From contig CAIUHP010000107.1 of the NCBI GenBank assembly GCA_903899015.1, positions 39,287 to 103,286 of the forward strand: a DNA stretch of 64,000 bases, in the 5' to 3' direction. Shown one piece after another: positions 34,801-44,138 of this stretch. The DNA comes from an uncultured Armatimonadota bacterium (lineage in GTDB: Bacteria > Armatimonadota > Fimbriimonadia > Fimbriimonadales > Fimbriimonadaceae). The notes under the pieces were generated by a model, which was given only the letters and a program-made list of their open reading frames with translations, had not been told where the DNA came from and did not search any database. The position numbers and the translations under genes were made by a program. Within the stretch, counting starts at the first letter, position 1. Each line of letters starts with the position of its first letter.

Positions 34801-35568
34801 TTATTCGGCGTCTTCTCGCGGAAGGAATTCGAAATGGGTGAACCAACCGGCGCCAAACACCACAAGCACAACGATGAAAACGATCATCGTGATGTAGCCA
34901 GTAGATGTGGAGATCGAGTTTTCGCCCAAAGCCGCACTTAATGCAGCCAGACCCTTATTGGACCCCGTCGATGGGTGCTGAGCAATGGCTTGGAGATACG
35001 TGTTGATCGACAGATACGACATCTGTCCTGGCATATTCGGAACCGCGGTCTCCCACCCGAATGCGAACAGAAGGCACACGATCATTGCTCGATTAAAGAG
35101 CAATCCGATAAGCATGAAAAACGCGCCATACGCAAACGCGCCAACCGTCAAAGCCGCAATATCTTTTATCAGGAACGAGTTTCCACTTAAGCCGTGATAG
35201 ACGCCTGCCGAAGCAAACACGGCATTGATCGAGGCTAGTGCCGCGACAACAAGGGAGCACGCTAGGTAGCGGAAGAATAGAAGTTTCCAACGAGGAACCG
35301 GACGAGTCAGTAGGTAAACGATCGTCTTGTTCTCAACTTCCTGATTCAGGATCGTCGAAGTTAGGATGGCGGAGATCAAAGCGAGAATGTGAAAGACGAA
35401 TATGGATGAAACGGCCGCGTATTGACTTTCCTTGTCCGCGCCCGGTTGAAACGTCTCCCAGTTCATCGCAAATCCAAGAACGACAACCCCACCTAAAAAC
35501 AGCCACGGAATGACTCGGCGAAATCGAAGATTCTCCCTAACGGCTTGCATGAAAATTGCGCCTTCCAT
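34801..35568 (-). CDS. ABC-2 type exporter permease
   Basis: Six predicted membrane helices in 255 residues, with the pattern LNQEVENKTIVYLLTRPVPRWKLLFFRY after helix 2, are typical of ABC-2 permeases of the NosY/GldF kind. It directly abuts the ATPase gene at 35569 with no gap, so the two form one transporter. An internal ATG (residue 7, MQAVRENLRF) could be the true start. The substrate is unknown. Confidence 0.8.
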   Translation of the reverse strand: MEGAIFMQAVRENLRFRRVIPWLFLGGVVVLGFAMNWETFQPGADKESQYAAVSSIFVFHILALISAILTSTILNQEVENKTIVYLLTRPVPRWKLLFFRYLACSLVVAALASINAVFASAGVYHGLSGNSFLIKDIAALTVGAFAYGAFFMLIGLLFNRAMIVCLLFAFGWETAVPNMPGQMSYLSINTYLQAIAQHPSTGSNKGLAALSAALGENSISTSTGYITMIVFIVVLVVFGAGWFTHFEFLPREDAE

Positions 35569-36486
35569 TTAAGCCTCCACCAAATATTTGAACACTGATT
35601 CCAAATTGTTATCCGGGCTACTGAAGCCCCTAATTGTCAGTCCTTTCTCAAGCACGGCGGCTGCCAATGCATCGTAAAATGCGGCCGGTTCTCTCACTTC
35701 AAGTTGAACGGCATCGCCCGAACGATCAAATTTCATGCTCACGATATTCGGTAGTTCGGCTAAGAGAGCCGCCGCTCGCCTGGGTTCATCGGTTTCGATA
35801 CGGATCTGGTGAGGATGAGTGTCGATCAAAGATCGAATCACTCCCAAATCACCAGTAGCAAGCAAGCGACCTCGATGAAGCAGGAGCAGTGACCGAGTCA
35901 TCTGCTCTACTTCGAACAGAATGTGCGAACTGACCAGAATCGCTTTACCTTGATCGGCGAGCCCGCCGAGTAAGTCCATGAATTCACGTCTGCCGACTGG
36001 GTCCAGGCCATTCAATGGTTCGTCAAGAAGAATCAGATCGGGATTGTGAAGCATTGCCTGAGCAAGCTTGATACGTTGCCTCATCCCCTTGGAGTATCCC
36101 GCGATCTTTCGGTTTGCACGCTCGGACATACCAACCATATCGATGACTTCATCTGTGCGAGCATTTCCTACTGAGGCGCTCATTCCGTCGAGTCGCGCTA
36201 AATAGCGCACAAAATCTCGGCCGGTGTAATGCTCATAGAAGTTATCAATTTCGGGGCAGTAACCCATGCGCCGGTAAACGTCAGGATTAGCGAACGGTTC
36301 GAGTCCGAAAACTCGAAGATCGCCGGTTGTTGGCCGGAGTTGACCAGTTATAAGTCGGATAAGCGTGGTCTTGCCCGCGCCATTCATACCCAGAAGAGCA
36401 GTAATTCCCGGACCAATTTCACAGTTGATGTCGTTGACACCAATGACCTGACCATACCATCGAGAAACATTTGTTGCGGTGATCAT
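35569..36486 (-). CDS. ABC-2 type exporter ATP-binding protein
   Basis: The 305-residue ATPase has Walker A GMNGAGKTT (residues about 35-43), signature YSKGMRQRIKLAQAM (LSGGQ-like with SKGM), Walker B LILLDEPLNGLDPVGR and the switch histidine in VSSHI. A C-terminal regulatory domain of about 90 residues follows, as in the CcmA/NosF group. Its start shares a base with the stop of the permease gene upstream (TAATG), so translation is coupled. It pairs with the permease at 34801. Confidence 0.9.
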   Translation of the reverse strand: MITATNVSRWYGQVIGVNDINCEIGPGITALLGMNGAGKTTLIRLITGQLRPTTGDLRVFGLEPFANPDVYRRMGYCPEIDNFYEHYTGRDFVRYLARLDGMSASVGNARTDEVIDMVGMSERANRKIAGYSKGMRQRIKLAQAMLHNPDLILLDEPLNGLDPVGRREFMDLLGGLADQGKAILVSSHILFEVEQMTRSLLLLHRGRLLATGDLGVIRSLIDTHPHQIRIETDEPRRAAALLAELPNIVSMKFDRSGDAVQLEVREPAAFYDALAAAVLEKGLTIRGFSSPDNNLESVFKYLVEA

Positions 36487-37436
36487 TAGCGCACCACCTC
36501 CACAGCTCGAATTTGGCTCCAGGCGATTAAGAGCGACAGCGCGCAGACACCGAAGAATGCGGGGACGAAAATGAAAGTAGATGGCTCCGGAACTTGGAAT
36601 TTCGCTCCACCCGGAATAGGTAACTTTGGACTGCCATTGGTGTGAAGAATGATCTTCGCCATCGCCGCCTGCAGGCCATCGACCGAGCAGTAGAAAAGGC
36701 CTTTGACGATGCCGGGAGGATTACTCCCACCCATGCTCATCGACACATAGGCTCCTTCCATTGCGAGCGTGATAAAGTACGAGATGAAGTAAACGCCTGC
36801 AAACACACCTCCCGCTAGTCGGCCCTGTTGGAACATGGAACTTATCGCCAAAGTGATGCTGGAATACAGGGTCCCAGGGATGAGAATCATTCCGAGCAAC
36901 CGAACGATCAGCCAAGGATCCTGAGTCCAAAACCCAGCTGATCGATAGCTCATCAAACAGTACATATAGAAAATCAATGCCGGCACGGCCGTAACAATCG
37001 TCATCGGCACGAAGATTCCCAGCCACTTGCCGATCACATAATCGAGTTTTGAACACGGCTTACTGAGATAAACCAGAAGGGCTTTGGCGCGATTGTCGTT
37101 AGCAATCGTGCCAGCTCCCATCAATAGCGCCAAGATGAACAGAAAGAGTTGGCTTTCACCAAAGGCGTTTAAGAATTGGTCTTTCCAAATCAAGTTATTG
37201 ATCGGAGAAGCCTTTTGCCCAACTGCCCCGACGTTGGATACGACCGTCTCCGTGAAATAGAAAAAGATCAGGAGAATGATGTACCAGAAGGCGGAAAGAG
37301 TCGACCAAGCCCAGAAGCCTTTCTTCTTGGTTGAAAGCTTCATGGACAACTTTGCAATGGCCCACCAGCGATTGATCGGCGGCTCAAGGGGCCCGTCGTA
37401 GTTACGGTAAGTAAGGTCGGCAATCGGGGAAGCCAT
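36486..37436 (-). CDS. ABC-2 type exporter permease
   Basis: A 316-residue membrane protein has six helices and a soluble N-terminal part (residues 1-45). ANDNRAKALLVYLSKPCSKLDYVIGKWLG after the second helix is the typical ABC-2 permease loop, equivalent to the one in the neighbouring permease. It overlaps the downstream ATPase start by one base and follows an ATPase gene by 27 nt, so two half-transporter pairs are encoded in the order ATPase-permease-ATPase-permease. Confidence 0.8.
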   Translation of the reverse strand: MASPIADLTYRNYDGPLEPPINRWWAIAKLSMKLSTKKKGFWAWSTLSAFWYIILLIFFYFTETVVSNVGAVGQKASPINNLIWKDQFLNAFGESQLFLFILALLMGAGTIANDNRAKALLVYLSKPCSKLDYVIGKWLGIFVPMTIVTAVPALIFYMYCLMSYRSAGFWTQDPWLIVRLLGMILIPGTLYSSITLAISSMFQQGRLAGGVFAGVYFISYFITLAMEGAYVSMSMGGSNPPGIVKGLFYCSVDGLQAAMAKIILHTNGSPKLPIPGGAKFQVPEPSTFIFVPAFFGVCALSLLIAWSQIRAVEVVR

Positions 37437-37463
37437 TAGAGGGATCTCCTATTCATCTGAGTC

Positions 37464-38384
37464 CTATTTCGCACTGATCGCCTCCAAGAATGCATCTTCA
37501 AGTGATCTCTCGGCGATGACGAATCCGCGAACTTGAGCACCAGAATCACGGGCTACCTGCATTGCGATTTTTGCGACTTCTTCGGGAAGTCCCGGAAGTT
37601 GGATCCGATACGTTGTGCGCTTCGGCGGCATTACGACTGCACCTTGTGCTTGCATCGCAGTCACAAACGCCGGTGAAGGATCGCGCAGTTCGATATCGAC
37701 GGGCCGTCCCTCGATCTTCTTTAAATCCTTGATCGTGCCTTGCGCGCGGAGTTGACCTTGCATCACAACGACCACCCGATCGCAAACGCGTTCAATGTCA
37801 GGCAAAAGGTGAGAGCTCACAATGACGCTGAGTCCCTTTCCGTGAGACACCGAGCGTACAAGCTCCAACATTTCTTCACGACCAGCCGGATCGAGTCCGT
37901 TCGTGGGCTCGTCTAGCAAAAGTAGTTTGGGACCGTGAACGAGCGCTTGGGCCAATTTGATGCGTTGCTTCATACCTGTGGAGTAGGTCTCCACATTTCG
38001 ATAACGCGCTTCGCCTAATCCGCAATAGTCCAAGACTTCATGGGCGCGCCGTATGGCCTGATCGCCCGGCATGCCGGCTAATTCACCTGCGTAGGCAACA
38101 AATTGAACGGCCGTCGTGCCCGGGATATGACAGTCTTGTTCGGGCATCAACCCAACCTTTTGACGAATGGCAGTTCCGGCAGCCTCAATGTCGTATCCAA
38201 GCACGGTTGCCGTGCCCGAAGTCGGCTTGATGAAGCCTAAGATAGTCTTAATGAGCGTGGTTTTGCCCGCGCCATTGGGGCCGAGTAGGCCAGTGCATCC
38301 TTCGGAAATCTCACATGAAAGCCCGTTTAGGGCCGTGAAATTGCCATAGCGCACAACCAGGTTTTGAATAGTAGCTACACTCAC
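37464..38384 (-). CDS. ABC-2 type exporter ATP-binding protein
   Basis: The first gene of the four-gene exporter operon encodes a 306-residue ATPase with Walker A GPNGAGKTT, signature YSTGMKQRIKLAQAL, Walker B LLLLDEPTNGLDPAGR and switch histidine in VSSHL. It is a paralogue of the ATPase at 35569, and the pair probably arose by duplication together with their permeases. The two ATPases might work as a heterodimer or as independent exporters. No substrate clue is present in the neighbourhood. Confidence 0.9.
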   Translation of the reverse strand: MSVATIQNLVVRYGNFTALNGLSCEISEGCTGLLGPNGAGKTTLIKTILGFIKPTSGTATVLGYDIEAAGTAIRQKVGLMPEQDCHIPGTTAVQFVAYAGELAGMPGDQAIRRAHEVLDYCGLGEARYRNVETYSTGMKQRIKLAQALVHGPKLLLLDEPTNGLDPAGREEMLELVRSVSHGKGLSVIVSSHLLPDIERVCDRVVVVMQGQLRAQGTIKDLKKIEGRPVDIELRDPSPAFVTAMQAQGAVVMPPKRTTYRIQLPGLPEEVAKIAMQVARDSGAQVRGFVIAERSLEDAFLEAISAK

Positions 38385-38575
38385 GGAGTTCCTAGAATAC
38401 TGCGGTCTTGCCTAAATGGTTTCAATTCCGGCAGTGTTTTGAAAATCAAGGACGGTTAGAAGAGCTTCTCGCGTTCTGAACCTCGATATCCATGTTAAGA
38501 ACGCCTCCAAGGTGCCCGAATTGTCGCCGTCGTTTCTGCGACGTTTCGCGGGCCCGGTAAACTGCTCTCCTGACA

Positions 38576-38986
38576 ATGGAAACAACACTCGTACTTATCA
38601 AGCCAGGCGGAGTTCAGCGCAACCTCATCGGTGAAATTACTCGCCGAATCGAAGCTCGCAACCTAAAGGTTGTCGGCCTCAAACTTCTCAACGCTCCTCG
38701 AGCGACCGTCGAGGCTCACTACGCCGAGCACAAAGAACGACCGTTCTTCAATAGCGTTGTCGATTATCTGACTAGCGGTCCAATCGTTGCGATCGCCGTC
38801 CAAGGTGACAACGCCGTAAAAGCTATTCGAGCCATGATGGGCGCGACGAATCCACTTGAGGCTACTCCCGGAACGGTTCGAGGCGATCTGGCCCTTTCGA
38901 TCGAAGACAACCTCACCCATAGCAGCAGCGACCCTGAAGCCGCCGCTGCCGAGCTTGCTCTTTGGTTCCCTGAAGGCACGATCTAA
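38576..38986 (+). CDS. ndk: Nucleoside diphosphate kinase
   Basis: This 136-residue enzyme transfers the gamma-phosphate from ATP to nucleoside diphosphates through a phosphohistidine. It contains TLVLIKPGGVQRNLIGEI, RPFF and the active-site H115 in DNLTHSSSD. Most homologues read NxxHGSD at this place, so serine replaces the glycine after the histidine. The stop codon overlaps the stop of the convergent isomerase gene (TAA/TAG sharing two bases). Confidence 0.93.
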   Translation: METTLVLIKPGGVQRNLIGEITRRIEARNLKVVGLKLLNAPRATVEAHYAEHKERPFFNSVVDYLTSGPIVAIAVQGDNAVKAIRAMMGATNPLEATPGTVRGDLALSIEDNLTHSSSDPEAAAAELALWFPEGTI

Positions 38987-39795
38987 GCGTTTAGAATCGC
39001 TTGCCGTTGAATATCCATGGCGTCCCAGTCGCTTTCGCCTGGGCCGCCATTGACCAAAACCATCGGACCTTGGAAATTCGCGTTCTTTGCGATTGCCAAA
39101 AGCTTGTCCGCATCCTCCTGATCCAGTTCGGTGGGTGAGATGAATTCAAATTTCGCGTGGCATGTCTCCGCACGCCCAAAGATCTGAGGCAACGTTTCGT
39201 AGCGTTCGGGCTTGGGCCAATTTCCAAAGTCTGCGTTCAAACGAATCATGCCCTTGCTCCGGTCAAGCAATTCGTGAACCGCTGCAGGTGTTGCCAGCAA
39301 AGCGTGCCAATTCTCGATTTCACATATGAGTCCCACTTCCTCGGCGACCTTTGAAATAAGCATCAGGCGAAAAAACGCCAGATCCATCGTTTCCCGCGAG
39401 TAAGGCTGCTTTCCAGCAATGAGTCGTACTCGGCTCGCACCCAAATCGGCAGCGGTGCGCACCCAATTTGCGGTCCAAGCGACACTCGCTTCTCCTATTT
39501 CCGGATCGGTCACATCTCCGTCATCGATCAGAACAGTGAGGAGGTCGACTCCTGATTCTCGTAGGGCAGCCCGAAAGTCATTCGCGTACTCCGATGCTCG
39601 GGAAGGAAGATGGAAATGGCAAAGCTGCATCGCAGAGTATCCGTGCTTCTTGAGAGCGACTGGTAATTCCAAAAGCGGCAGTGGGTTTTCGGAGTGTTGC
39701 GTTCGTTGCCCTCGACCTGTCGACGGAGAATCTGGGTACGAGACGCCAAGAGTCCGGTGCAAGGACCACGATGAAACCGCGATAAGGTTGTCCAC
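38983..39795 (-). CDS. Sugar-phosphate isomerase/epimerase family protein
   Basis: The 270-residue TIM-barrel protein keeps three expected metal ligands of the xylose-isomerase-like family: E161 (EIENWH), D189 (NADFGNW) and H213 (CHAKFEF). The fourth is probably in NGGPGESDW. Its substrate is unknown. The start is ATG 39795, about 140 nt from the divergent rimO start, so both promoters lie in that interval. It is one of three proteins of this superfamily in the window, the others being at 4430 and 41372. Confidence 0.7.
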   Translation of the reverse strand: MDNLIAVSSWSLHRTLGVSYPDSPSTGRGQRTQHSENPLPLLELPVALKKHGYSAMQLCHFHLPSRASEYANDFRAALRESGVDLLTVLIDDGDVTDPEIGEASVAWTANWVRTAADLGASRVRLIAGKQPYSRETMDLAFFRLMLISKVAEEVGLICEIENWHALLATPAAVHELLDRSKGMIRLNADFGNWPKPERYETLPQIFGRAETCHAKFEFISPTELDQEDADKLLAIAKNANFQGPMVLVNGGPGESDWDAMDIQRQAILNA

Positions 39796-39931
39796 TCCTT
39801 TACGTTACCAGGAGCATGACGACCTGAAGTCCCAGACTCAATGTTGTGAATCGTCGGACCTGTCCACACTTCTTGGCAGTTGTATCGGAGCCGACGAATC
39901 GCCAGAGGTAAGTCGCCATAATAGAGGATGC

Positions 39932-41326
39932 ATGCAGGATTCCGTAGAGAAAGTTAAAATTGTCACCCTCGGGTGCGCCAAAAATGAGGTGGACAGCGAG
40001 GAGATCGCGGGAGTTCTGCTTGAGGCTGGATATTCCATTGACGGAGCGGCCAAGAAGTCAGCAGTCACAGTCATTAACACTTGTGGGTTCTTGGAGGCAT
40101 CCAAGGCGGAGTCGATTCAAGCGATCAAGGATGCGGTTCGCGAAAAACGAGCGGGCAGAACGGGCAGGGTGATCGTTGCTGGCTGTCTCGCCCAAAGACT
40201 CGGTCCGGAATTGATGAAGTTGGCTCCGGGGGCTGACCTGTATGTCGGAGTGGGGCAGATGGGGCGATTTGCGGAGATCGTGAAAGAGGTCCAAGCCGAG
40301 CGCGAGCAGAGAATCGACGTGACACCTCCCCATCACCGATGGGCAGAAGTGCAAACCCGGGCTCGTACGGGGCGACCGTGGAGCGCCTACCTAAAGATCA
40401 GCGAAGGTTGTGATCATCGGTGCACGTTCTGCACGATCCCGAGCTTTCGCGGCGGGCACCAAAGTAAGCCGATTGAGCGAATCATACAAGAAGCCAATCA
40501 TCTTGCTCGAACCGGAGCCAAAGAGCTCAACCTGATCGCTCAAGACGTCACACAATACGGATTTGATCTCTACAAAGAGTTCACGCTACCGAAGCTCCTC
40601 AAAGAGCTCAACAAGGTCGAAGGTATCGAATGGATTCGACTGCTTTACTTCTATCCCAACCGGTTGACCGATGAAGTGATTGAAACGATGGCTAACTGTG
40701 AGAAGGTAGTCCCCTACATCGACATCCCTCTCCAACATGCGCATCCCGAAACTCTGCGACGGATGAAGCGACCTTGGGATGGAGAGCGATACCTCGGGCT
40801 ATTTGAGAAAGTCCGCAAGGCCATGCCGGAATGCGCCATTCGAACGACGTACATTGTCGGATTCCCAGGTGAAACTCAAGAAGAATTCGATTACTTGATC
40901 GATTTTGTGAAGGCATCACATCTGGATCGAGTCGGTGCGTTCGTTTTCTCGAAGGAACCTGGCACGCCCGCTCATGATCTCGAAGGACAACTTGCCCCTC
41001 GCGTCAAACGGGAGCGATACGACAAAATCATGCGAGTACAGCAACAGATCTCGCTTGCCGTCAATCAAGGTTGGGTGGGTCGGGAGATGGATGTCCTCAT
41101 CGAGGATTCCAGAGATGGTTGGCTGGTTGGCCGAAGCCATCGTGATGCTCCAGAGATTGACGGCATGGTTTTCGTCCAAGGGGAAGCAGAGCCCGGGCAA
41201 ATCGTTCGCACTAAGGTTACGGGAGCGGAGGAGTACGACCTCTATGCCGAACTCCTCCGGATGCCAGTTTCGGGTGGTAAGAAGCTGAAACCGCTTCGAC
41301 AAGCCATGCCTGCATTACCGCTTTAG
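39932..41326 (+). CDS. rimO: Ribosomal protein uS12 methylthiotransferase RimO
   Basis: ATG 39932 is used because the MiaB/RimO N-terminal domain begins there; the frame remains open far upstream, but that extension lies antisense to the neighbouring isomerase gene. The 464-residue enzyme has the N-terminal cluster cysteines C15, C51 and C85 and the radical-SAM triad C160-x3-C164-x2-C167 (EGCDHRCTFC). A C-terminal TRAM domain (about 395-450) follows. The motif TIPSFRGGHQSKP fits RimO more than MiaB. It adds a methylthio group to an aspartate of ribosomal protein S12. Confidence 0.9.
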   Translation: MQDSVEKVKIVTLGCAKNEVDSEEIAGVLLEAGYSIDGAAKKSAVTVINTCGFLEASKAESIQAIKDAVREKRAGRTGRVIVAGCLAQRLGPELMKLAPGADLYVGVGQMGRFAEIVKEVQAEREQRIDVTPPHHRWAEVQTRARTGRPWSAYLKISEGCDHRCTFCTIPSFRGGHQSKPIERIIQEANHLARTGAKELNLIAQDVTQYGFDLYKEFTLPKLLKELNKVEGIEWIRLLYFYPNRLTDEVIETMANCEKVVPYIDIPLQHAHPETLRRMKRPWDGERYLGLFEKVRKAMPECAIRTTYIVGFPGETQEEFDYLIDFVKASHLDRVGAFVFSKEPGTPAHDLEGQLAPRVKRERYDKIMRVQQQISLAVNQGWVGREMDVLIEDSRDGWLVGRSHRDAPEIDGMVFVQGEAEPGQIVRTKVTGAEEYDLYAELLRMPVSGGKKLKPLRQAMPALPL

Positions 41327-41371
41327 AAATCTTAATCGGTTCTAGGGCCGATCTATGGTAAAACCGGCGCG

Positions 41372-42244
41372 ATGCTTACGACGCGCACTGGTTCTTTTCC
41401 TATTGGTTTTCGACGCGGATGGTCCGACTGGCAAAAAGATCTCGACGGTCTCATTGCCTGGGCGAAGTCCAACAACATTGGTGTGATTGATCTTGGTGGC
41501 GACGGCGACACGTCGGCAGCCAAGTTAAAAGACGCCGGTATCATCGCTGGCTCGGTTGACCTCCCTAGCTGGAGTGGACTCATTACTGACGACGTCGCTA
41601 AGCGCGAAGAGGCAGTTGCCAAGCAGGCTGCTTATGTTGAGGCTTGCTGTGCGGCAGGAGCCAATAACTTTTTCTTGGTAATGCTTCCATCCGATGTTTC
41701 AAAACCGCGAAGCGAGAACTTTGCCCTGATGGTGGAGGGACTGAACCTCCTGACCCCTCATCTCGAAAAGCATGGCGGTCGCCTCGTGATCGAAGGCTGG
41801 CCTGGTGCGGGAGCGCTCTGTTGCACTCCCGAGGGTTACCGAGCAGTTATTAAGGAAGTTGCCTCCTCCAGCATCGGTATCAACTACGATCCAAGCCACC
41901 TTATCCGAATGGGAATTGATCCGATTCGGTTCTTAGAAGAGTTTGCCGATCGTGTCTACCACGTCCACGGTAAAGACACAGAAGTCTTCAGCGAAGGTGT
42001 CTACGAGTTCGGCACGGAACAACCAGCAACATTTGACAAGGGACACGGGTTCGGAAGCCACGCTTGGCGCTATACCATTCCTGGACACGGCCAAATGCGA
42101 TGGACCAAGGCCTTCCAGATCCTCATCGCTCGAGGATACAAGGGTGCGGTCAGCATCGAATTGGAAGACGAGAACTTCAACGTCTCAGAGGCAGGCGAGA
42201 AGCAAGGCATTCTTCTCAGTTCGAATTTCCTTTCGAGCTGCTAA
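41372..42244 (+). CDS. Sugar-phosphate isomerase/epimerase family protein
   Basis: The 290-residue xylose-isomerase-like barrel shows the metal ligands E141 (VIEGWPG), D173 (NYDPSHL), H197 or H199 (YHVHGKD) and a final glutamate in VSIELEDEN. The composition resembles inosose/hydroxypyruvate isomerase-type enzymes, but the substrate cannot be named. It follows rimO by 45 nt and is closed by a strong hairpin terminator, so the two may form a short operon. Confidence 0.75.
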   Translation: MLTTRTGSFPIGFRRGWSDWQKDLDGLIAWAKSNNIGVIDLGGDGDTSAAKLKDAGIIAGSVDLPSWSGLITDDVAKREEAVAKQAAYVEACCAAGANNFFLVMLPSDVSKPRSENFALMVEGLNLLTPHLEKHGGRLVIEGWPGAGALCCTPEGYRAVIKEVASSSIGINYDPSHLIRMGIDPIRFLEEFADRVYHVHGKDTEVFSEGVYEFGTEQPATFDKGHGFGSHAWRYTIPGHGQMRWTKAFQILIARGYKGAVSIELEDENFNVSEAGEKQGILLSSNFLSSC

Positions 42245-42252
42245 AAACGACG

Positions 42253-42295
42253 CGTGGTCTCGCGGGTTATCCCGTGAGACCACGCCTCGTTTTGT
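42253..42295 (+). terminator. Rho-independent terminator after the isomerase gene
   Basis: A 14-bp stem CGTGGTCTCGCGGG / CCCGTGAGACCACG (one G-U pair, loop TTAT) at 42253-42284 is followed by CCTCGTTTTG. Confidence 0.75.
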
Positions 42296-42391
42296 GGGGT
42301 CCAATGGGAGAATCGCATACGCTAAGACTCGGCTTGATGTCCACCTTGAATGCGGACTTAACCTACCGAGTTCATGGCTCTGAAAATAAAA

Positions 42392-42455
42392 CGATGGCAC
42401 GGAACCATCGGCTACTGGCGGCGTTGGCAATTAGGAGTGTAGCCTGACGGGCCAA
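42392..42455 (+). repeat. Dispersed hairpin repeat, copy G
   Basis: The core has stem CGATGG/CCATCG, a 7-nt loop CACGGAA and then GCTACTG. After 21 nt comes GTAGCCTGACGGGCCAA, a diverged distal block. It lies just past the isomerase terminator, between convergent genes. Confidence 0.65.
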
Positions 42456-42466
42456 CACTTACCCGC

Positions 42467-43351
42467 CTACCGCAGATCCCACATGTAGGTGATCGGGTCT
42501 TGAATGGAGCCTTGCCATTGCCCCTGGAGGTTGCATCCAGTGGTTAGTTCTCTTGGATCAAGCGATCGAATACTGCCATCCACTTCCGCGACGTTGACTC
42601 GGCCGAGATGCCATGGCCACGCTCCGCCGAATTGGTTTGAAGCGGATTCAAGCTGTGGTTCCCATCCGTACGAAGTGGTAAAGACCTGAACATTCGTGCT
42701 CTTTGAACCGGTAAAACTGTCGATTGCAACTTCGCCGGTATAGGAAGTTTCGTAGTATCGGCATGGCGGGACGACCAGCCAATTGCCGCCTCCAAGTGGA
42801 GTTCCATTTGCCGTTCGACTCCAAACGGAGTCCATAAACTGAATCGTGTTAGAAGGGTTTGAAACGCTACCGGATTCCTTCGGCTGGGCAACTCCCGCAG
42901 AATTCACGAGAAGAACCGGGGCCAAATTCAGGAAGTTGTATCCGTAATCCGATCGCATCGACGCGGTGTAATACTGCGAAGCGGTATCGCCCGGAACCAA
43001 GTCTTGGTCAAAGGTGGCCTCGGCGGTAGGTCGCTCACTGTTATCACCGGGGCATCGGAACACCTGGAAGTTCCGTACGTAAGGCAAGAGCATCTGCACC
43101 CAAGTTCGGTCATTTCTAGAGTTGGGGGTGGATGCGGGCTGGTAATTGATCGGCATAAACCGATCATCGTAGTCTGTGACGTACGTGGAGGAGCCCAAGG
43201 AAAGCTGGTGAAGATTGGATGCGCAGGCAGTGCGTTGAGCAACACTTCTTACTCCCGCAAACGCTGGGAGAAGAATAGCAGCAACGGTCGCAACGATCGC
43301 GATAACCACGAGTAGTTCGACCAAAGTAAATGCCCGGGTAACTGGACGCAC
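42467..43351 (-). CDS. Prepilin-type protein with H-X9-DG tail
   Basis: A GTG start gives 294 residues with the type IV prepilin leader and helix (AFTLVELLVVIAIVATVAAI). The C-terminal region contains the H-X9-DG motif (HLGRVNVAEVDGS), the hallmark of the large DUF1559-like pseudopilin families expanded in Planctomycetes, Verrucomicrobia and Armatimonadota. It would be cleaved and methylated at the glycine-like position before FTLVEL and assembled or anchored at the envelope. It starts 1 nt after the GNAT stop, so it is the last gene of a short operon. Confidence 0.85.
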   Translation of the reverse strand: MRPVTRAFTLVELLVVIAIVATVAAILLPAFAGVRSVAQRTACASNLHQLSLGSSTYVTDYDDRFMPINYQPASTPNSRNDRTWVQMLLPYVRNFQVFRCPGDNSERPTAEATFDQDLVPGDTASQYYTASMRSDYGYNFLNLAPVLLVNSAGVAQPKESGSVSNPSNTIQFMDSVWSRTANGTPLGGGNWLVVPPCRYYETSYTGEVAIDSFTGSKSTNVQVFTTSYGWEPQLESASNQFGGAWPWHLGRVNVAEVDGSIRSLDPRELTTGCNLQGQWQGSIQDPITYMWDLR

Positions 43352-43352
43352 T

Positions 43353-44138
43353 TTAAGTAATACTCATTATATCGCTACGAACAGTTTTGGACAACGTAAA
43401 AACGTCGATCGAGCCGATCCGTGAGAAACCCTGTTGTTCATACCAGTCTTGAATCCCGGCATCGCACTGCAAAGTAGCAAGTTTTGCTTGGTCATGTGCC
43501 ATCGACCTTGCCCAACGCGTAAGGTTTCGACCGATTCCTAATCCCCTTTTAGGGCCGGCAACGCAAAGGTTGTAAATCCCGATTGTATGCGCGGAATGGC
43601 AAAGCATGATCGCCGCGATTCGGTGTTTGCCCTCTGAAAGGTCGTAGAGTTCCAAGTCGACGGCATCAGAAGTCGCTTGGGCGACTTTTTGGCGAAATTC
43701 TTCCGTCTGGCGGGCGAAGAATTGTTCGGTCATAAAGAGTGCGATCGCATAACGGGTTTCGTGCGATTCCGCACGGCGCATCGCGGGGAGCTTTTCGATG
43801 GGAGCCGCTTCACCCGGCGCTACAAGTTGAGCGAGGCGGTAACTCACCCTAAAATCGTTCCTAAGCAACAATTCATTGACGTGCTCAGGTTCGTCCCCAG
43901 GAAGTGCGTAGACGTTAAAGGCTTTTTTGCTTAACGCAAGCGAAACCAGTTGTTTTGCAGACCAGGGATCCAAATTCAGACCAGCCGCGAAATTGCAAAT
44001 CGGGTGCTCGAATTCTCCCAAAACGGCTTGAAATCCCTGTTCTTTGATGAGGGTGGTCTCTTTGATGGCGAGGCCCAAATGAAAGTAAGTTTTGCGTAGA
44101 TTTTCGGAAGCCACGCGCTGAATTTCAATCAAGTTCAC
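43353..44138 (-). CDS. GNAT-family N-acetyltransferase
   Basis: The protein has the acetyl-CoA pyrophosphate loop in VAGPKRGLGIGRNLTRWA and a C-terminal WYEQQGF element, both typical of GNAT enzymes. The start is placed at GTG 44138, giving a 4-nt GTGA overlap with the stop of the preceding hydrolase gene. An ATG at 44153 would overlap by 19 nt. The N-terminal half (about residues 1-130) has no clear motif and may be a degenerate second GNAT fold. The substrate is unknown. Confidence 0.75.
   Translation of the reverse strand: MNLIEIQRVASENLRKTYFHLGLAIKETTLIKEQGFQAVLGEFEHPICNFAAGLNLDPWSAKQLVSLALSKKAFNVYALPGDEPEHVNELLLRNDFRVSYRLAQLVAPGEAAPIEKLPAMRRAESHETRYAIALFMTEQFFARQTEEFRQKVAQATSDAVDLELYDLSEGKHRIAAIMLCHSAHTIGIYNLCVAGPKRGLGIGRNLTRWARSMAHDQAKLATLQCDAGIQDWYEQQGFSRIGSIDVFTLSKTVRSDIMSIT

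Noticed and set aside
39419..39931. In-frame upstream extension of rimO
   Set aside because: The extension is antisense to an isomerase gene with visible metal ligands, and the RimO domain starts at 39932.
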